NCBI GenBank assembly: GCA_035601835.1
Contig: DATNNM010000011.1
Span: forward strand, 248,001-312,000
Source: Candidatus Tumulicola sp.
GTDB taxonomy: Bacteria > Vulcanimicrobiota > Vulcanimicrobiia > Eremiobacterales > Eremiobacteraceae
DNA length: 64,000 nucleotides
Direction: 5' to 3'
Shown piece after piece: positions 1-9,115 of this stretch. The translations under genes were made by a program, and so were the position numbers. A model generated the notes under the pieces. That model was not told where the DNA came from. It ran no database searches and saw only the letters and a program-made list of their open reading frames with translations. Numbering within the stretch: position 1 is the stretch's first letter; every line of letters starts with the position of its first letter.

Positions 1-141
1 TGGGTACGTCAAATATAATATCGCCTAAAAAAGACCAATGTAGATGGCTGGTTGCAGCGCCCCTTAAAGGGACCAGAGGTCGAGACTCCGAGACTCCGAT
101 CATACCTCCTACAGCGGTTACGTCGGTCAACTAAGACTTGA

Positions 142-486
142 TCAATTCTTCGCGTCACCTACATATTCGAATAAAACTTGCCTTGCCTTACCGTCGAAGT
201 TCACGCTGACTACTCGGCGGACTAGCGGATTGTCGACACCGGCCTTCATGATTTCCTCTTCGGTAAGCCCAGTTCTTGAGATGAGAAATGGCACCGTGCG
301 CTGCCCATTATCGATTTGTTTTTGCTTTTCGCTTCGAAGAACGTTCTCAAGGCGCTTACGTTTCTCTCGCAAAGCTCTTTTGGACCTAACTGCCTGCCAA
401 AGAGCAATTACAGAACCGAATACCACAACGATTGATGCGACAATCGTTGCAACATCAGCGTAGTTGTGTACGTCGCTAGATTGCAT
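142..486 (-). CDS. Small membrane protein with basic coiled-coil stem
   Basis: Hypothetical protein of about 114 residues. After a short N-terminus there is one hydrophobic segment (about residues 10-28), then a strongly charged Lys/Arg/Glu stretch likely to form a coiled coil, then a compact C-terminal part that includes the motif LTEEEIMKAG. It looks like a single-pass inner-membrane protein with a cytosolic tail. ATG 486 is preferred; an upstream TTG at 504 is possible. Its start overlaps the end of a 24-codon ORF (476-550), which suggests coupling. Base composition is AT-richer than the sel genes next door, so this edge looks accessory. No family is recognised. Confidence 0.6.
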   Translation of the reverse strand: MQSSDVHNYADVATIVASIVVVFGSVIALWQAVRSKRALREKRKRLENVLRSEKQKQIDNGQRTVPFLISRTGLTEEEIMKAGVDNPLVRRVVSVNFDGKARQVLFEYVGDAKN

Positions 487-550
487 CCTTGACACCGCCC
501 ACAAACTGCAGCATTGGAATAACTATCCCAGCGATAATGGCTTCATCCAT
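476..550 (-). CDS. Putative 24-aa hydrophobic peptide
   Basis: Short ORF starting at ATG 550, behind a good Shine-Dalgarno (GGAGGG, 5 nt before the start). It encodes MDEAIIAGIVIPMLQFVGGV and a few more residues. Its stop overlaps the start of the 142-486 gene. It may be a real micropeptide or a leader that couples translation. The ribosome site and the overlap are the only evidence. Confidence 0.35.
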   Translation of the reverse strand: MDEAIIAGIVIPMLQFVGGVKDAI

Positions 551-963
551 TGTAGCCCTCCGTCAGGTTGAGAAAATTGCTCTGGGTACAGAAGAATGCC
601 CAGATGAGAGCATCGTCTACAAGTCTCTTTTAGCGGAGCGCGCATCGCCGGAATCATGACGTTCGTGGCAGGCCGTGACCCTCGGTCATAGCGGCCCAAT
701 AAGCCATCTCTGCTAAGCGCGCAGTCAGCAAACATTTTGCTAACGAAGTCCTTGCGAGACCTTGCAGGTAGATGTCACTGGACGGCATGGCCGCGAGAGG
801 TTGCCCGAAGACAACCTCAGCAACTGATACCGGACGGCAGAGGCTGACAACCCCGCTGACGGTTTTGAAGACCAGCAGGGGCACCAGCCCCATACTTCTC
901 CCACGAGTGGGTCGTCCAACTACGCCGCACGAGTCGCCGTTGTCCTCCAAGCTCATGAGAAAC
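551..963. other. Stretch without a convincing gene
   Basis: About 410 bases between the accessory micro-ORF and the selB stop. Minus-strand reading frames are open at 654-974 and 523-735. They lack ribosome sites, recognisable motifs and a coherent composition. They may be decayed remnants of one gene broken by frameshifts. No tRNA, and in particular no tRNA-Sec, could be folded here by eye. Confidence 0.4.
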
Positions 964-2865
964 TTACTTCTCATGTAGTGCCGGGGCTTTAGCCCCGGGG
1001 TCCCCGTGCCGCAAACGCCGCAGATCGCCGTCGCGAATGGTCAGGCCTATGCCGTCGAAATATTCCATGAGCGGCAGCGCGTACTTGCGCGACGTTCCAA
1101 GTGCATCGCGCACTTGGGCCATCGTCGCGCTTACGCCGCGCACCAACGTCTGTTCCAGCAGCCTGCGCGCTCTATCGATCTGCTCGCGGCGATACACGTC
1201 ATCGCCGATGCGGATGAGCGCGCCCGCCGCATAGAGCGACTCGAGGGCTTCATCGAGTGCCGCTATCTTGGCGGCCGCTAGCTGGACGGCTAAACCGTCG
1301 TGCGAATGCGGCACCAGCGGATTTGCAGGATCCGCTGCGAGCGCGGTGCTGAAGAAAGAGCGCTGCTCGCGCGTGAGCGACGGCGTGAAGCTGGGCAAAC
1401 GCCAGTAGCGGCCGCCTTGGACGACCCGCCCGTCATGCTGCCAAGCGTCGAGCAGGCGCGCCATCAACTTCTCGTCCACACCGAGCGATCGCGCCATTTC
1501 CTGCGATGTCGCCCCAGCGAGCCACGCTTTGTCTCGATGGATGTCGGCGAGCCAGCGCGCAACGAGTTCAAACGCGCCGTCAAAGGCATCGCGCGAAAGG
1601 TACGCCACCGGCTTCTGCAGCGCGATCGCGCGGCCGTCCTCGATCAGCCGCTCGATTTCCGCCTTGGCCGCTTCGAGGACCAGGTTCGACGCGGCAGCGA
1701 GTCTGCTAAGCTCAACCGGTGCGAGGCCGCCGGCTCGCAGCGCTCGCAGCAAGGGAGACGCGCCCTCGTCGGCCGCGATGTCGACTGCATCAACTCCGTC
1801 GGCCACATCGGCGACTGCCACCGCTCCGCCGAGCAGATTCTTCGGACTCAGCCTGCGCAGCACGAGCCGGCTTCCCGGATAGAACACCGCCGGGCGTGAC
1901 AGCGCGAGCCGCGCGCGCGCCGTCTGTGCAGCGGACGGAACGCCGGCATCGAAGATGAGCGAGCCGGGGATCTCCGCGGAGCCGATGTGAGCGCGCACCG
2001 GCGTGCGCCGCTTCAAGAGTTTCTCAGCACCGAGCAGGGGCGTGAAATCCACCGCGAGGCTGCTGGAAGGCTTGAACTCGCGCGGCGCGACAAGCGCCTC
2101 GCCGCGGTGGATGTCCGACACGCCGATGCCCGGAAGATTGAGCGCGGCACGCGACCCGCCGCTGACCGCATCGACTTTTTTGCCGAACACCTGGATGCTG
2201 CGAACCCGAGCCGCGAGGCCGCTCGGTTGCAATGCGAGCGTGTCACCTGTTTTGATCGTGCCTTGCATCAGCGTGCCCGTGACGACGGTGCCGTGGCCGG
2301 GCATCGCAAAGACGCGATCCACCGGAAGATAAGCGGGCGCCGCCGGGTCGCGCGGAGGCAAGGAGACCAGCGCGTCGTGGATGGCGCGCTTCAAGTCCTC
2401 GATGCCTTCGCCGGTCGTGTTCGAGACGGCGATGACCGGAGCGCTGTGGGCAAACGTATTCGAACAGACCTCGCGCGTGAGCGCGCCTGCGATCTCGAGT
2501 TCGTCCGGCCCCACGAGGTCGCGTTTGGTCAACACGATGATCGCGCTCTTCACGTTGAGGACGTTGAGGATGTGGAGATGCTCCAGCGTCTGCGGTCGCG
2601 GGCCCTCGGCGGCGTCGACGACCAGCAGCAGCAGCTCCATGCCGGCGGCGCCCGCAAGCATGTTGTGAAGGAAGCGCTCGTGCCCGGGCACGTCGATGAT
2701 GCCGGCCTCAACGCCATCGTCGAAACGCAACGGAGCGAAGCCGAGATCGAGGGTCATGCCGCGCTCGCGCTCTTCGATGAAGCGGTCGGGATTATGCCCC
2801 GTCAGTGCGATGACGAGCGAACTCTTGCCGTGATCGACGTGCCCGGCCGTGCCTATGATGTGCAT
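964..2865 (-). CDS. selB: Selenocysteine-specific elongation factor SelB
   Basis: Translation GTPase that brings selenocysteinyl-tRNA to the ribosome at UGA codons marked by a SECIS hairpin. GTPase motifs are intact: P-loop GHVDHGKS (residues 8-15), switch region GMTLDLGFA, DVPGH (58-62) and TKRD (113-116). These are followed by EF-Tu-like domains 2/3 and a C-terminal part of about 270 residues expected to hold the winged helices that bind SECIS. At 633 aa it has full family length. It is last in trxA-selA-selB, 43 nt after the selA stop. The final residues (GAKAPALHEK) are encoded by an inserted palindrome and are probably not ancestral. Confidence 0.95.
   Translation of the reverse strand: MHIIGTAGHVDHGKSSLVIALTGHNPDRFIEERERGMTLDLGFAPLRFDDGVEAGIIDVPGHERFLHNMLAGAAGMELLLLVVDAAEGPRPQTLEHLHILNVLNVKSAIIVLTKRDLVGPDELEIAGALTREVCSNTFAHSAPVIAVSNTTGEGIEDLKRAIHDALVSLPPRDPAAPAYLPVDRVFAMPGHGTVVTGTLMQGTIKTGDTLALQPSGLAARVRSIQVFGKKVDAVSGGSRAALNLPGIGVSDIHRGEALVAPREFKPSSSLAVDFTPLLGAEKLLKRRTPVRAHIGSAEIPGSLIFDAGVPSAAQTARARLALSRPAVFYPGSRLVLRRLSPKNLLGGAVAVADVADGVDAVDIAADEGASPLLRALRAGGLAPVELSRLAAASNLVLEAAKAEIERLIEDGRAIALQKPVAYLSRDAFDGAFELVARWLADIHRDKAWLAGATSQEMARSLGVDEKLMARLLDAWQHDGRVVQGGRYWRLPSFTPSLTREQRSFFSTALAADPANPLVPHSHDGLAVQLAAAKIAALDEALESLYAAGALIRIGDDVYRREQIDRARRLLEQTLVRGVSATMAQVRDALGTSRKYALPLMEYFDGIGLTIRDGDLRRLRHGDPGAKAPALHEK
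975..998. repeat. REP-like palindrome, GAKAPAL type
   Basis: Plus strand GTAG at 975-978, then the palindrome CCGGGGCTTTAGCCCCGG at 981-998. It lies inside the last codons of selB. Read on the minus strand it gives Gly-Ala-Lys-Ala-Pro-Ala-Leu-His just before the stop. The same 18-mer recurs at 12870, 54012 and 59996. The GTAG foot is the classic mark of REP sequences handled by RAYT transposases. Confidence 0.85.
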
Positions 2866-2899
2866 ATGGAACAGGAACCTGTAGTCCCCTAAATGTCGA

Positions 2900-2919
2900 G
2901 CGGGACCTTCAGGTCCTGC
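2900..2919. repeat. Palindrome at the selA 3' end
   Basis: Inverted repeat GGGACCTTCAGGTCCTGC with arms around TC. On the minus strand its core ACCTGAAGGT contains the TGA stop codon of selA. It is a sequence variant of the other gene-end palindromes; the pattern (stop inside the core) is the same. Confidence 0.65.
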
Positions 2920-4273
2920 TGCTTAGCGCCCCTACCAGCGTCTGGAGGAGCTGCGGCTCCTCCGCCTCTCGGACCGTGCGCAGATCGATGACGAGTTTCG
3001 GTCCTTCTATGCGCCCGATGACGGGTGGGCTCGCGCGCCGTAGCGATTGCGCCAGCGCATCAGGTCCGGCCGCCGGCTTCTCAATACCGATGCCCGCGGA
3101 TGGCAGCGCTGCATCGGGCAGGGTACCACCTCCGGTGGTCGAGGTCGTGGAAAGCACGGTGATGCGCGCGTCGGAAACGCGGCGTTTGAGTTCGGCGCAC
3201 AGCGCGTCAGCGCGAGCGCGCAGGTGCTCGGCACTTTGCGCGAGCATCGCGAAAAGCGGCAGCTCGGTAAGCCGCTCGGGCTCGAGGTACGCCGCAAGCG
3301 TCGCGCCCAACGCAGCGAGCGTCATCTTGTCCACGCGCAGCGCTCGCAGGAGCGGATTGCGTTTCAGCGCGTCGATGAGATCGGCTCTGCCCGCGATGAT
3401 GCCGCATTGCGGTCCGCCAAGCAACTTGTCGCCCGACACGGCGACGAGATCGAGACCCGCGGCGATCTCTTCAGCTACGGTCGGCTCGTGAGGAAGGCCA
3501 AAACTCTGCAAGTCCACGAGCGCGCCGCTGCCGAGGTCCTCAAACGAGAGCACGTCGAGTTCCTTGGCCAGGGCTGCCAGCGCCGCGGGATCCACATCAG
3601 CGACGAAGCCGCTCATGCGGAAATTGCTCTGATGGCTGCGCATGAACATCGCGGTGTTCGCATTCCACGCATTGCGAAAATCACGCGCATAGGTCTTATT
3701 GGTGGTGCCGACTTCGACAAGCGCGGCGCCGCTCTTGGCCAGCACTTCGGGCAGGCGGAATCCACCGCCGATCTCGATGAGCTGGCCGCGGCTCACGACG
3801 ACCTCGCGTCCGCGTGCGAACGTATCGAGCACGAGCAGCACCGCAGCCGCGCAGTTGTTCACCACGAGAGCGGCCTGCGCTCCGCTGAGTTCTCGCAGCT
3901 GCGAGGCGACGCGGTCGTGCCGGCTGCCGCGCTCGCCGAGTTGCAGATCGTATTCGAGGTTGGTGTAGCCGGCGCCGAGGCGCGACACTTCTTGCAACGC
4001 GGCAGCGGCCAGCGGCGCGCGCCCGAAGTTCGTATGCAACAGAACCCCGGTGCCGTTGATCACCGAGACGAGCCCTTGGGCCTGAGCTACGGCCAAGCGC
4101 GACAGCATTCGATCGCGCAACGCTTCGAAGGCTGGTGCACTATCGCCCGAGGAGCGCGCCTCCTCGAGCACGTCGTGCACCCGTGACTTTACCGCCGAGC
4201 GTCCTAGGACGGACTCATATGCGGCGATCGAAGGATCGGTTGTGAAACGGTGAACGGCGGGGATGTCGCGCAT
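2909..4273 (-). CDS. selA: L-seryl-tRNA(Sec) selenium transferase SelA
   Basis: PLP enzyme that converts seryl-tRNA(Sec) to selenocysteinyl-tRNA(Sec) with selenophosphate. The length of 454 aa is typical. The N-terminal tRNA-binding region is followed by INGTGVLLHTNFGRAPL (72-88), the glycine/asparagine-rich cofactor region and the SGDKLLGGPQ motif, whose Lys283 should bind PLP. It starts 12 nt after the trxA stop and precedes selB, as expected of a sel operon. Its TGA stop lies inside a palindromic repeat. SelD and tRNA-Sec are not in this window. Confidence 0.95.
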   Translation of the reverse strand: MRDIPAVHRFTTDPSIAAYESVLGRSAVKSRVHDVLEEARSSGDSAPAFEALRDRMLSRLAVAQAQGLVSVINGTGVLLHTNFGRAPLAAAALQEVSRLGAGYTNLEYDLQLGERGSRHDRVASQLRELSGAQAALVVNNCAAAVLLVLDTFARGREVVVSRGQLIEIGGGFRLPEVLAKSGAALVEVGTTNKTYARDFRNAWNANTAMFMRSHQSNFRMSGFVADVDPAALAALAKELDVLSFEDLGSGALVDLQSFGLPHEPTVAEEIAAGLDLVAVSGDKLLGGPQCGIIAGRADLIDALKRNPLLRALRVDKMTLAALGATLAAYLEPERLTELPLFAMLAQSAEHLRARADALCAELKRRVSDARITVLSTTSTTGGGTLPDAALPSAGIGIEKPAAGPDALAQSLRRASPPVIGRIEGPKLVIDLRTVREAEEPQLLQTLVGALSSRT

Positions 4274-4285
4274 GGCGGCGCCGCG

Positions 4286-4618
4286 CTACGCGGCGGCGAG
4301 GTGTTTTTCCAGCATCGTCGCGAGATGCTTCTCGGGCACGTAGCCGACGATCCGGTCTACCGGCTCACCCGACTTGAACAGGATGAGACAGGGAATGCCG
4401 TGGACATCATACTGCACGGCGACGTTGGGATTCTCATCCGTATCGACTTTGACGACTTTTAGCCGGCCCTTGTATTGCTCTGCGATCTTGTCGACCACCG
4501 GCGCGACCATTTTACACGGCCCGCACCACGTGGCCCAAAAGTCGACCAGTACCGGGCTGCTCGACTTGAGCACCTCGGAATCGAACGTGGCTTGGCTGAC
4601 GGCTGGGACTTGACTCAA
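4286..4618 (-). CDS. trxA: Thioredoxin
   Basis: Cytosolic dithiol-disulfide oxidoreductase of 110 aa with the canonical active site WCGPC at residues 31-35 and the cis-Pro segment GIPCLILF. No signal peptide. First gene of trxA-selA-selB. Placement beside the selenocysteine genes suggests shared redox physiology, since many selenoproteins are thiol oxidoreductases; that link is inference. Confidence 0.95.
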   Translation of the reverse strand: MSQVPAVSQATFDSEVLKSSSPVLVDFWATWCGPCKMVAPVVDKIAEQYKGRLKVVKVDTDENPNVAVQYDVHGIPCLILFKSGEPVDRIVGYVPEKHLATMLEKHLAAA

Positions 4619-4725
4619 GATGCTCTCCTTTGGCGTTGGAGCAAGCAGTTTCGAGCCGCCCAGCGGCCCTGCCTTTAAGCGCTATGCGCCGGGATAGTAA
4701 GTGGTATGCCGGACCCTAATGTGTA

Positions 4726-4745
4726 TGCCGGACTTTAGTCCGGCA
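4726..4745. repeat. Palindrome supplying a stop codon
   Basis: Perfect 20-bp palindrome TGCCGGACTTTAGTCCGGCA. On the minus strand the core CTAAAG contains the TAA stop of the metallophosphoesterase gene. A half copy (TATGCCGGACCCTA) lies just before it at about 4705-4718, as if a neighbouring unit had decayed. Confidence 0.8.
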
Positions 4746-5466
4746 CGTCCACCAGCACGCCATCCGGCGTCCAGCGCGGATTCTCTTCCGGATACCCGCG
4801 CGGATTGCAGACGATGCGCGTCGCGCCGACCTCGTAATCCATCGCGTCATGCATGTGTCCATGGATCCACAGCGGCGGGCCGAGCTCGGCGATAAGCGGC
4901 TCGAGGTCGGATGCGAAGAAGCCGTTGATCGGCGACCCCGCATAGCGCGGCTTGACGCTTCGCAACGACGGCGCCATATGGGTGACGACCACCGCACGTT
5001 TTCCTTTCGGGTAGGAAGCTCGCAGCCAATCGACGCTGTGCTGATGGTAGTCCATCAAGTCCGGCACCGTTATTTCTTTCATCTCGAAATACTGGAGCAA
5101 TCGCGCAATCGCCGGCGCTTCCGCGCCACGCGCCATGTCGCTCCATAACGTGCAGCCGAGGAAGGTCACGCCGCCGACTTCGACGCTTTGATTCTCAAGC
5201 AGGTGAACGTTTGGCAACGGCGCGAGCGCCTCGCGGTACATCGGCAGCACTTCGGAAAACACGCGGCAGTCGAACTCGTGATTGCCAAGAATTGTGATCA
5301 CAGGTAGGTCGCCCGGAAATGTTTTGAGGAAATCGCGCAGGCTGCCGGGCCGCGTGTCGATATCGCCGGCGAGCACCAACACGTCGCCACGAACGGAAAA
5401 AGGCTCGATGGGAGCCTTTTCAAGATGCAGATCCGACATGACGTGGAGTCTCATGGCCGCACGCAT
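4735..5466 (-). CDS. Calcineurin-like metallophosphoesterase
   Basis: Cytosolic metal-dependent phosphoesterase of 243 aa. Motifs in order: DLH (12-14), GDI (34-36), GNHEF (61-65), a VVTHMAPS block near residue 160 and the GHMHD motif near 200. These are the metal ligands of the family. The substrate cannot be told from sequence. A second ATG at 5454 (MRLHVMSDLH) is an equally good start. The stop codon comes from the palindrome at 4726-4745. Confidence 0.9.
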   Translation of the reverse strand: MRAAMRLHVMSDLHLEKAPIEPFSVRGDVLVLAGDIDTRPGSLRDFLKTFPGDLPVITILGNHEFDCRVFSEVLPMYREALAPLPNVHLLENQSVEVGGVTFLGCTLWSDMARGAEAPAIARLLQYFEMKEITVPDLMDYHQHSVDWLRASYPKGKRAVVVTHMAPSLRSVKPRYAGSPINGFFASDLEPLIAELGPPLWIHGHMHDAMDYEVGATRIVCNPRGYPEENPRWTPDGVLVDVPD

Positions 5467-5490
5467 CCGCGCCTGGGCGCTAAAGTCCTT

Positions 5491-5907
5491 TCAACAGCGC
5501 AAGTCCTTGATAGGCGGCGGCGGCAGCTCTACCGTGTAGTAAGTACAGAGCAAACCTTCGGGGCACGGGGGTTCCCGTTGGGGCGGCACGTGAGCGAGGA
5601 CAAGGTGAAGAGGCCGCGTGGCGTCTTCGCAAACGAGGACGTTGGCAATGATGGTCGGATAACCAATCGACCAGACTTCTACCGTGCTGATTCCGGGTTG
5701 CAGACCAAGAATCGCGAACTCACCGCGACCGTTTGTTCTCGCCGCCATGCTCCGTTCGGGCCAGATGACCCGCACCTCTGCCCCTGCCCACGGTCCCGTC
5801 CAGTTCACGACCGTGCCGCGGATGCCGCCGGTCATATCGGCGCTAACCGGCGGGGTCTGAGCAAAAACGAAGAGGGAGAAAACCAACGCCACGAATAGGC
5901 GCTTCAT
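5491..5907 (-). CDS. Secreted protein with carboxypeptidase-regulatory-like fold
   Basis: Small exported protein of 138 aa. The start MKRLFVALVFSLFVFAQ is a clear signal peptide with likely cleavage near VSA-D. The mature part begins GGIRGTVVNWTGPWAGAEV and continues with a beta-rich section that fits the CarboxypepD_reg-like/Cna-B-type fold, followed by a Pro/Cys-rich tail. An upstream in-frame ATG at 5955 would bury the signal peptide, so ATG 5907 is chosen. Function unknown; a surface or periplasmic role is likely. Confidence 0.75.
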   Translation of the reverse strand: MKRLFVALVFSLFVFAQTPPVSADMTGGIRGTVVNWTGPWAGAEVRVIWPERSMAARTNGRGEFAILGLQPGISTVEVWSIGYPTIIANVLVCEDATRPLHLVLAHVPPQREPPCPEGLLCTYYTVELPPPPIKDLRC

Positions 5908-5952
5908 GCAGATCACGTTGTCCGAGGGGGTATAGAACCCTTTACAAGCATG

Positions 5953-5977
5953 CACGGACCTAAAGGTCCGTGGCTAC
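5953..5977. repeat. REP-like palindrome at the gyrA 3' end
   Basis: Palindrome CACGGACCTAAAGGTCCGTG at 5953-5972, with CTAC (GTAG on the minus strand) at 5974-5977. On the minus strand the core contains the TAG stop of gyrA. It has the same architecture as the other gene-end palindromes but different arm sequence. Confidence 0.8.
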
Positions 5978-8509
5978 GCTTGAGATCTTTTCCATTTCTT
6001 CAGCGCGCCGGCCGATATTGGCCGCCGCGATCACGCTGTCGCCTTCGTCCAACTTCATGACCCGCACGCCCTGCGCAGAGCGCCCAGTCTCGCGGATCTG
6101 GAAAACCTTCGTGCGGATGACCACACCGTGCGCCGAGATGAGCATGATGTCGTCGTCGGGCTTGACCAACATCTGCTCGACGATCTCGCCGTTCTTCGAC
6201 GTCTTGGCGAACGCTTTGATGCCCTTGCCGCCGCGGTTGGTTTTCCGATAGCGATCGATCTGCGTGCGTTTGCCGTAGCCTTTGCTCGTGATCATCAGCA
6301 CCTCGCGCCGATCCTTGCTCACCGCGTCCATCGCTTGTACGAGATCGCGCGAGCCCAGACGCACGGCGCGCACGCCGCGGCTGGCGCGGCCCATCGGCCG
6401 CACCGTCTTCTCGTCGAAGCGGATCGCGTAACCACCGGTCGTGGCGAGGATCAGCTCGGCCTTGCCGCCGGTCAGCGTGACGCTCAACAGCTCGTCGTGC
6501 GGCATGAGATTGATCGCGATGAGACCCGAGCGGCGCACGTTGCCGAATTCCGACAACGCGGTCTTCTTGATGTAGCCTTTTTTGGTGACCATCACCAAGT
6601 ATTCTTCGGTCTTGAGTTTGCGCACGGGGAACACCGCAGAAACGGTTTCCCCCGGCGGCAACGTCAGAAGATTGACCAGCGCCGTGCCGCGCGCTTGGCG
6701 CGAGGCGTCCGGAATCTCATGCGCCCGCAGCCTGTGGACGCGTCCGCGATTCGTGAAGAAGAGGACGTGCTGATGGGTGGTGGCTGAGAACAGCCGCCGC
6801 ACGACGTCTTCCTTTTTCAGCGCCAGACCGGAGATGCCGCGCCCGCCGCGGTTCTGCGAGCGGAACACGTCCACGCTCTGACGCTTTATGTAGCCGCCTG
6901 ACGTCGCGGTGATGACGACTTCCGAGTCCGGGATGAGGTCCTCGATCGCGAATTCGCCCTCGGCTTCCACGATCTGCGTGCGCCGCTTGTCGCCGAATTT
7001 TTTCTTCAGCGCGCCGATCTCGTCTTTGATGATCGCGTAGCGGCGCCGCTCGCTGCGCAGGATCTCCTCGAGATTGGCGATCGTCTTGAGCAGGGCGAGG
7101 TATTCCTCTTCGATCTTCAGGCGCTCGAGTTCGACAAGGCGCTGCAGGCGCAGGTCGAGGATCGCGTTGGCCTGGATCTCCGTCAGCTCGAACTTCTTCA
7201 TCAAGCCTTCGCGCGCTTCTTCGGTGGTCTTCGAAGCGCGGATGAGCTTGATGATCGCATCGAGATTTTGAAGCGCGATGCGATAGCCTTCCAAGATATG
7301 CGCGCGCTCTTTGGCCTTGCGCAAATCGTATTGCGTGCGCCGCGTGACCACGATCATGCGATGCCGGATATACTCGTCTAGCATCTGGCGCAGCGTGAGC
7401 GTGCGCGGCTGGCCGTCGACCAAGGCGACGTTGTTGACGCCGAACGAGGTCTGCAGCGGCGAATGCCGGTACAATTGGTTCAAAACGAGCTGCGCGGGCA
7501 CGTCGCGCTTCAGCTCGATCACGATGCGCATGCCCTTGCGATCGCTCTCGTCGCGCAGATCGGCGATGCCGGTGGTGCGCTTCAAGGCGACCATCTCGGC
7601 GATGGTCTCCAAGAGCCGCGATTTGTTGACTTGGAACGGGATCTCCGTCACGATGATGGCCTGGCGCCCGCCGCGTATCTCTTCGAATTCGTGCTTTGCG
7701 CGCAAAAGCAGCGAGCCGCGTCCCGTGAGGTAGCTTTGCTTGATGCCGTCGCGTCCCAAGATGAGTGCGCCGGTCGGAAAATCCGGACCGGTCACGATTT
7801 TCAAGAGTTCGTTGTCTTTGATGTCGCGATCTTCGATCATGGCGACCAGCGCGTCGCAGATCTCGGTGAGATTCTGCGGCGGGATGTTGGTGGCCATGCC
7901 GACGGCGATGCCCGAAGAGCCGTTGACCAACAGATTCGGCAGGCGCGCGGGCAACAAGGTGGGCTCGCGCGACGAGGAATCGTAGTTGGGGACGAAATCA
8001 ACGGTCTCGCGGTCGATGTCAGCCAGCATCTCCAGCGCCAAGTGCGCGAGACGCGCTTCGGTGTAGCGCATCGCCGCAGGCGGATCGCCGTCGATCGATC
8101 CGAAGTTGCCGTGACCTGCGATGAGGGGATAGCGCAACGAGAAATCCTGCGCCATGCGCACGAGCGCGTCGTAGACCGAGGTGTCGCCGTGGGGGTGATA
8201 GTTCTTCAGCACCTCGCCCACGGTGCCGGCGCACTTGCGATGGGGTTTGTCGGGGTTCAGCCCCATCTGGGACATGGCGTACAAGATGCGCCGATGGACG
8301 GGTTTGAGGCCGTCACGCACGTCCGGAAGCGCGCGCGCCACGATCACGCTCATGGCGTAATCGAGGTACGAGCTGCGCATCTCGTCCTCGATGTTGACCG
8401 TCAGAACCCGGTCGGAGGGCATGCTGTGGCGGTATTCCTCGAAACTTACTTCGGGGCGCGGCTTCTTGCCGCTGCCGTCACGAGAACGAGCGTCGTCGCG
8501 CGGAGACAC
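5960..8509 (-). CDS. gyrA: DNA gyrase subunit A
   Basis: Type IIA topoisomerase subunit, 849 aa, which with GyrB introduces negative supercoils. The DNA-cleaving tyrosine is Tyr149 in [10 protein letters not shown]. The quinolone-determining region reads [15 protein letters not shown]: Thr replaces the E. coli Ser83 while Asp87 is kept. Thr here is natural in several wild-type bacteria. The C-terminal six-bladed beta-propeller carries a GyrA-box-like RGGKG, which favours gyrA over parC. The stop codon lies in a palindromic repeat. Confidence 0.96.
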   Translation of the reverse strand: MSPRDDARSRDGSGKKPRPEVSFEEYRHSMPSDRVLTVNIEDEMRSSYLDYAMSVIVARALPDVRDGLKPVHRRILYAMSQMGLNPDKPHRKCAGTVGEVLKNYHPHGDTSVYDALVRMAQDFSLRYPLIAGHGNFGSIDGDPPAAMRYTEARLAHLALEMLADIDRETVDFVPNYDSSSREPTLLPARLPNLLVNGSSGIAVGMATNIPPQNLTEICDALVAMIEDRDIKDNELLKIVTGPDFPTGALILGRDGIKQSYLTGRGSLLLRAKHEFEEIRGGRQAIIVTEIPFQVNKSRLLETIAEMVALKRTTGIADLRDESDRKGMRIVIELKRDVPAQLVLNQLYRHSPLQTSFGVNNVALVDGQPRTLTLRQMLDEYIRHRMIVVTRRTQYDLRKAKERAHILEGYRIALQNLDAIIKLIRASKTTEEAREGLMKKFELTEIQANAILDLRLQRLVELERLKIEEEYLALLKTIANLEEILRSERRRYAIIKDEIGALKKKFGDKRRTQIVEAEGEFAIEDLIPDSEVVITATSGGYIKRQSVDVFRSQNRGGRGISGLALKKEDVVRRLFSATTHQHVLFFTNRGRVHRLRAHEIPDASRQARGTALVNLLTLPPGETVSAVFPVRKLKTEEYLVMVTKKGYIKKTALSEFGNVRRSGLIAINLMPHDELLSVTLTGGKAELILATTGGYAIRFDEKTVRPMGRASRGVRAVRLGSRDLVQAMDAVSKDRREVLMITSKGYGKRTQIDRYRKTNRGGKGIKAFAKTSKNGEIVEQMLVKPDDDIMLISAHGVVIRTKVFQIRETGRSAQGVRVMKLDEGDSVIAAANIGRRAEEMEKISSVATDL

Positions 8510-8612
8510 AGATGAATTGTAGCCTTTTCTAGAGCAAAAGCATCAACAGACGTTAACAGGTCAGGGTTCGATTTTGGGCCTCTTGCCTCCCGCCAAAACG
8601 GCTCTTTTAGCA

Positions 8613-8632
8613 GGAGCTGAAGCCCCCGCTCC
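8613..8632. repeat. Degenerate gene-end palindrome
   Basis: GGAGCTGAAGCCCCCGCTCC sits in the gyrA-tsaE divergent gap. It resembles the GGGGCTAAAGCCCC family but has mismatches, so it may be a decayed copy. The 138-bp gap must also hold promoters for both genes; none could be called confidently. Confidence 0.35.
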
Positions 8633-8647
8633 ACACTTGCTACTGCG

Positions 8648-9115
8648 ATGGCATCGTTCACCAGCGCGCTACCGACCGCGTCCTATACCGAGCGGCTCGG
8701 AGCCCGGCTCGCCGCAGCCAGCCCCCGAGGCCTCACGATCTTGCTGCGCGGGCCGCTCGGCGCCGGAAAGACGACGCTGGTCGAGGGCTTCGTCGAGGCC
8801 ATCGGCGCGGGTCACGCGGCCAGCCCAAGCTTCGTCTTGGCGCACTCGTACCCAGACGGCCGCATACCGGTCTGGCATCTTGACCTTTTTCGCATCGTCG
8901 AACAGCGCGACATCGACGATCTGGACCTTTCCCAGTACTTCTCGGAAGACGCCGTGACGTTGATCGAATGGCCTGACAACGCCGAGGGAGCATGGCCGCC
9001 TGATCGCGTCGAGATCGATTTGAGCATCGACGGCGAGGCCCGGGTGGCGAAAGTAACCGGCTTCGGCACGGGCGCACCCATCGTCGACGCCCTTGCAGCG
9101 GAGAGCGCAGGATGA
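8648..9115 (+). CDS. tsaE: tRNA threonylcarbamoyladenosine biosynthesis ATPase TsaE
   Basis: ATPase that supports the TsaB-TsaD complex making t6A37 in ANN-decoding tRNAs. 155 aa. Walker A GPLGAGKT at residues 35-42; the family signature around SPSFVLAHSYP and HLDLFRI follows, then a LIEWPD motif. First gene of a plus-strand cluster. Its stop overlaps the tsaB start by 4 nt (ATGA). Confidence 0.93.
   Translation: MASFTSALPTASYTERLGARLAAASPRGLTILLRGPLGAGKTTLVEGFVEAIGAGHAASPSFVLAHSYPDGRIPVWHLDLFRIVEQRDIDDLDLSQYFSEDAVTLIEWPDNAEGAWPPDRVEIDLSIDGEARVAKVTGFGTGAPIVDALAAESAG

Noticed and set aside
551-963. tRNA-Sec near selB
   Set aside because: No acceptor/T-arm with the long extra arm could be folded; the region looks like decayed coding sequence.
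654-974. 106-codon minus-strand ORF before selB
   Set aside because: No ribosome site, no motif and overlap with the selB stop region; kept only as a possible remnant.
7463-8515. 350-codon plus-strand frame over gyrA
   Set aside because: Shadow of the gyrA gene, with no recognisable motifs and no ribosome site.
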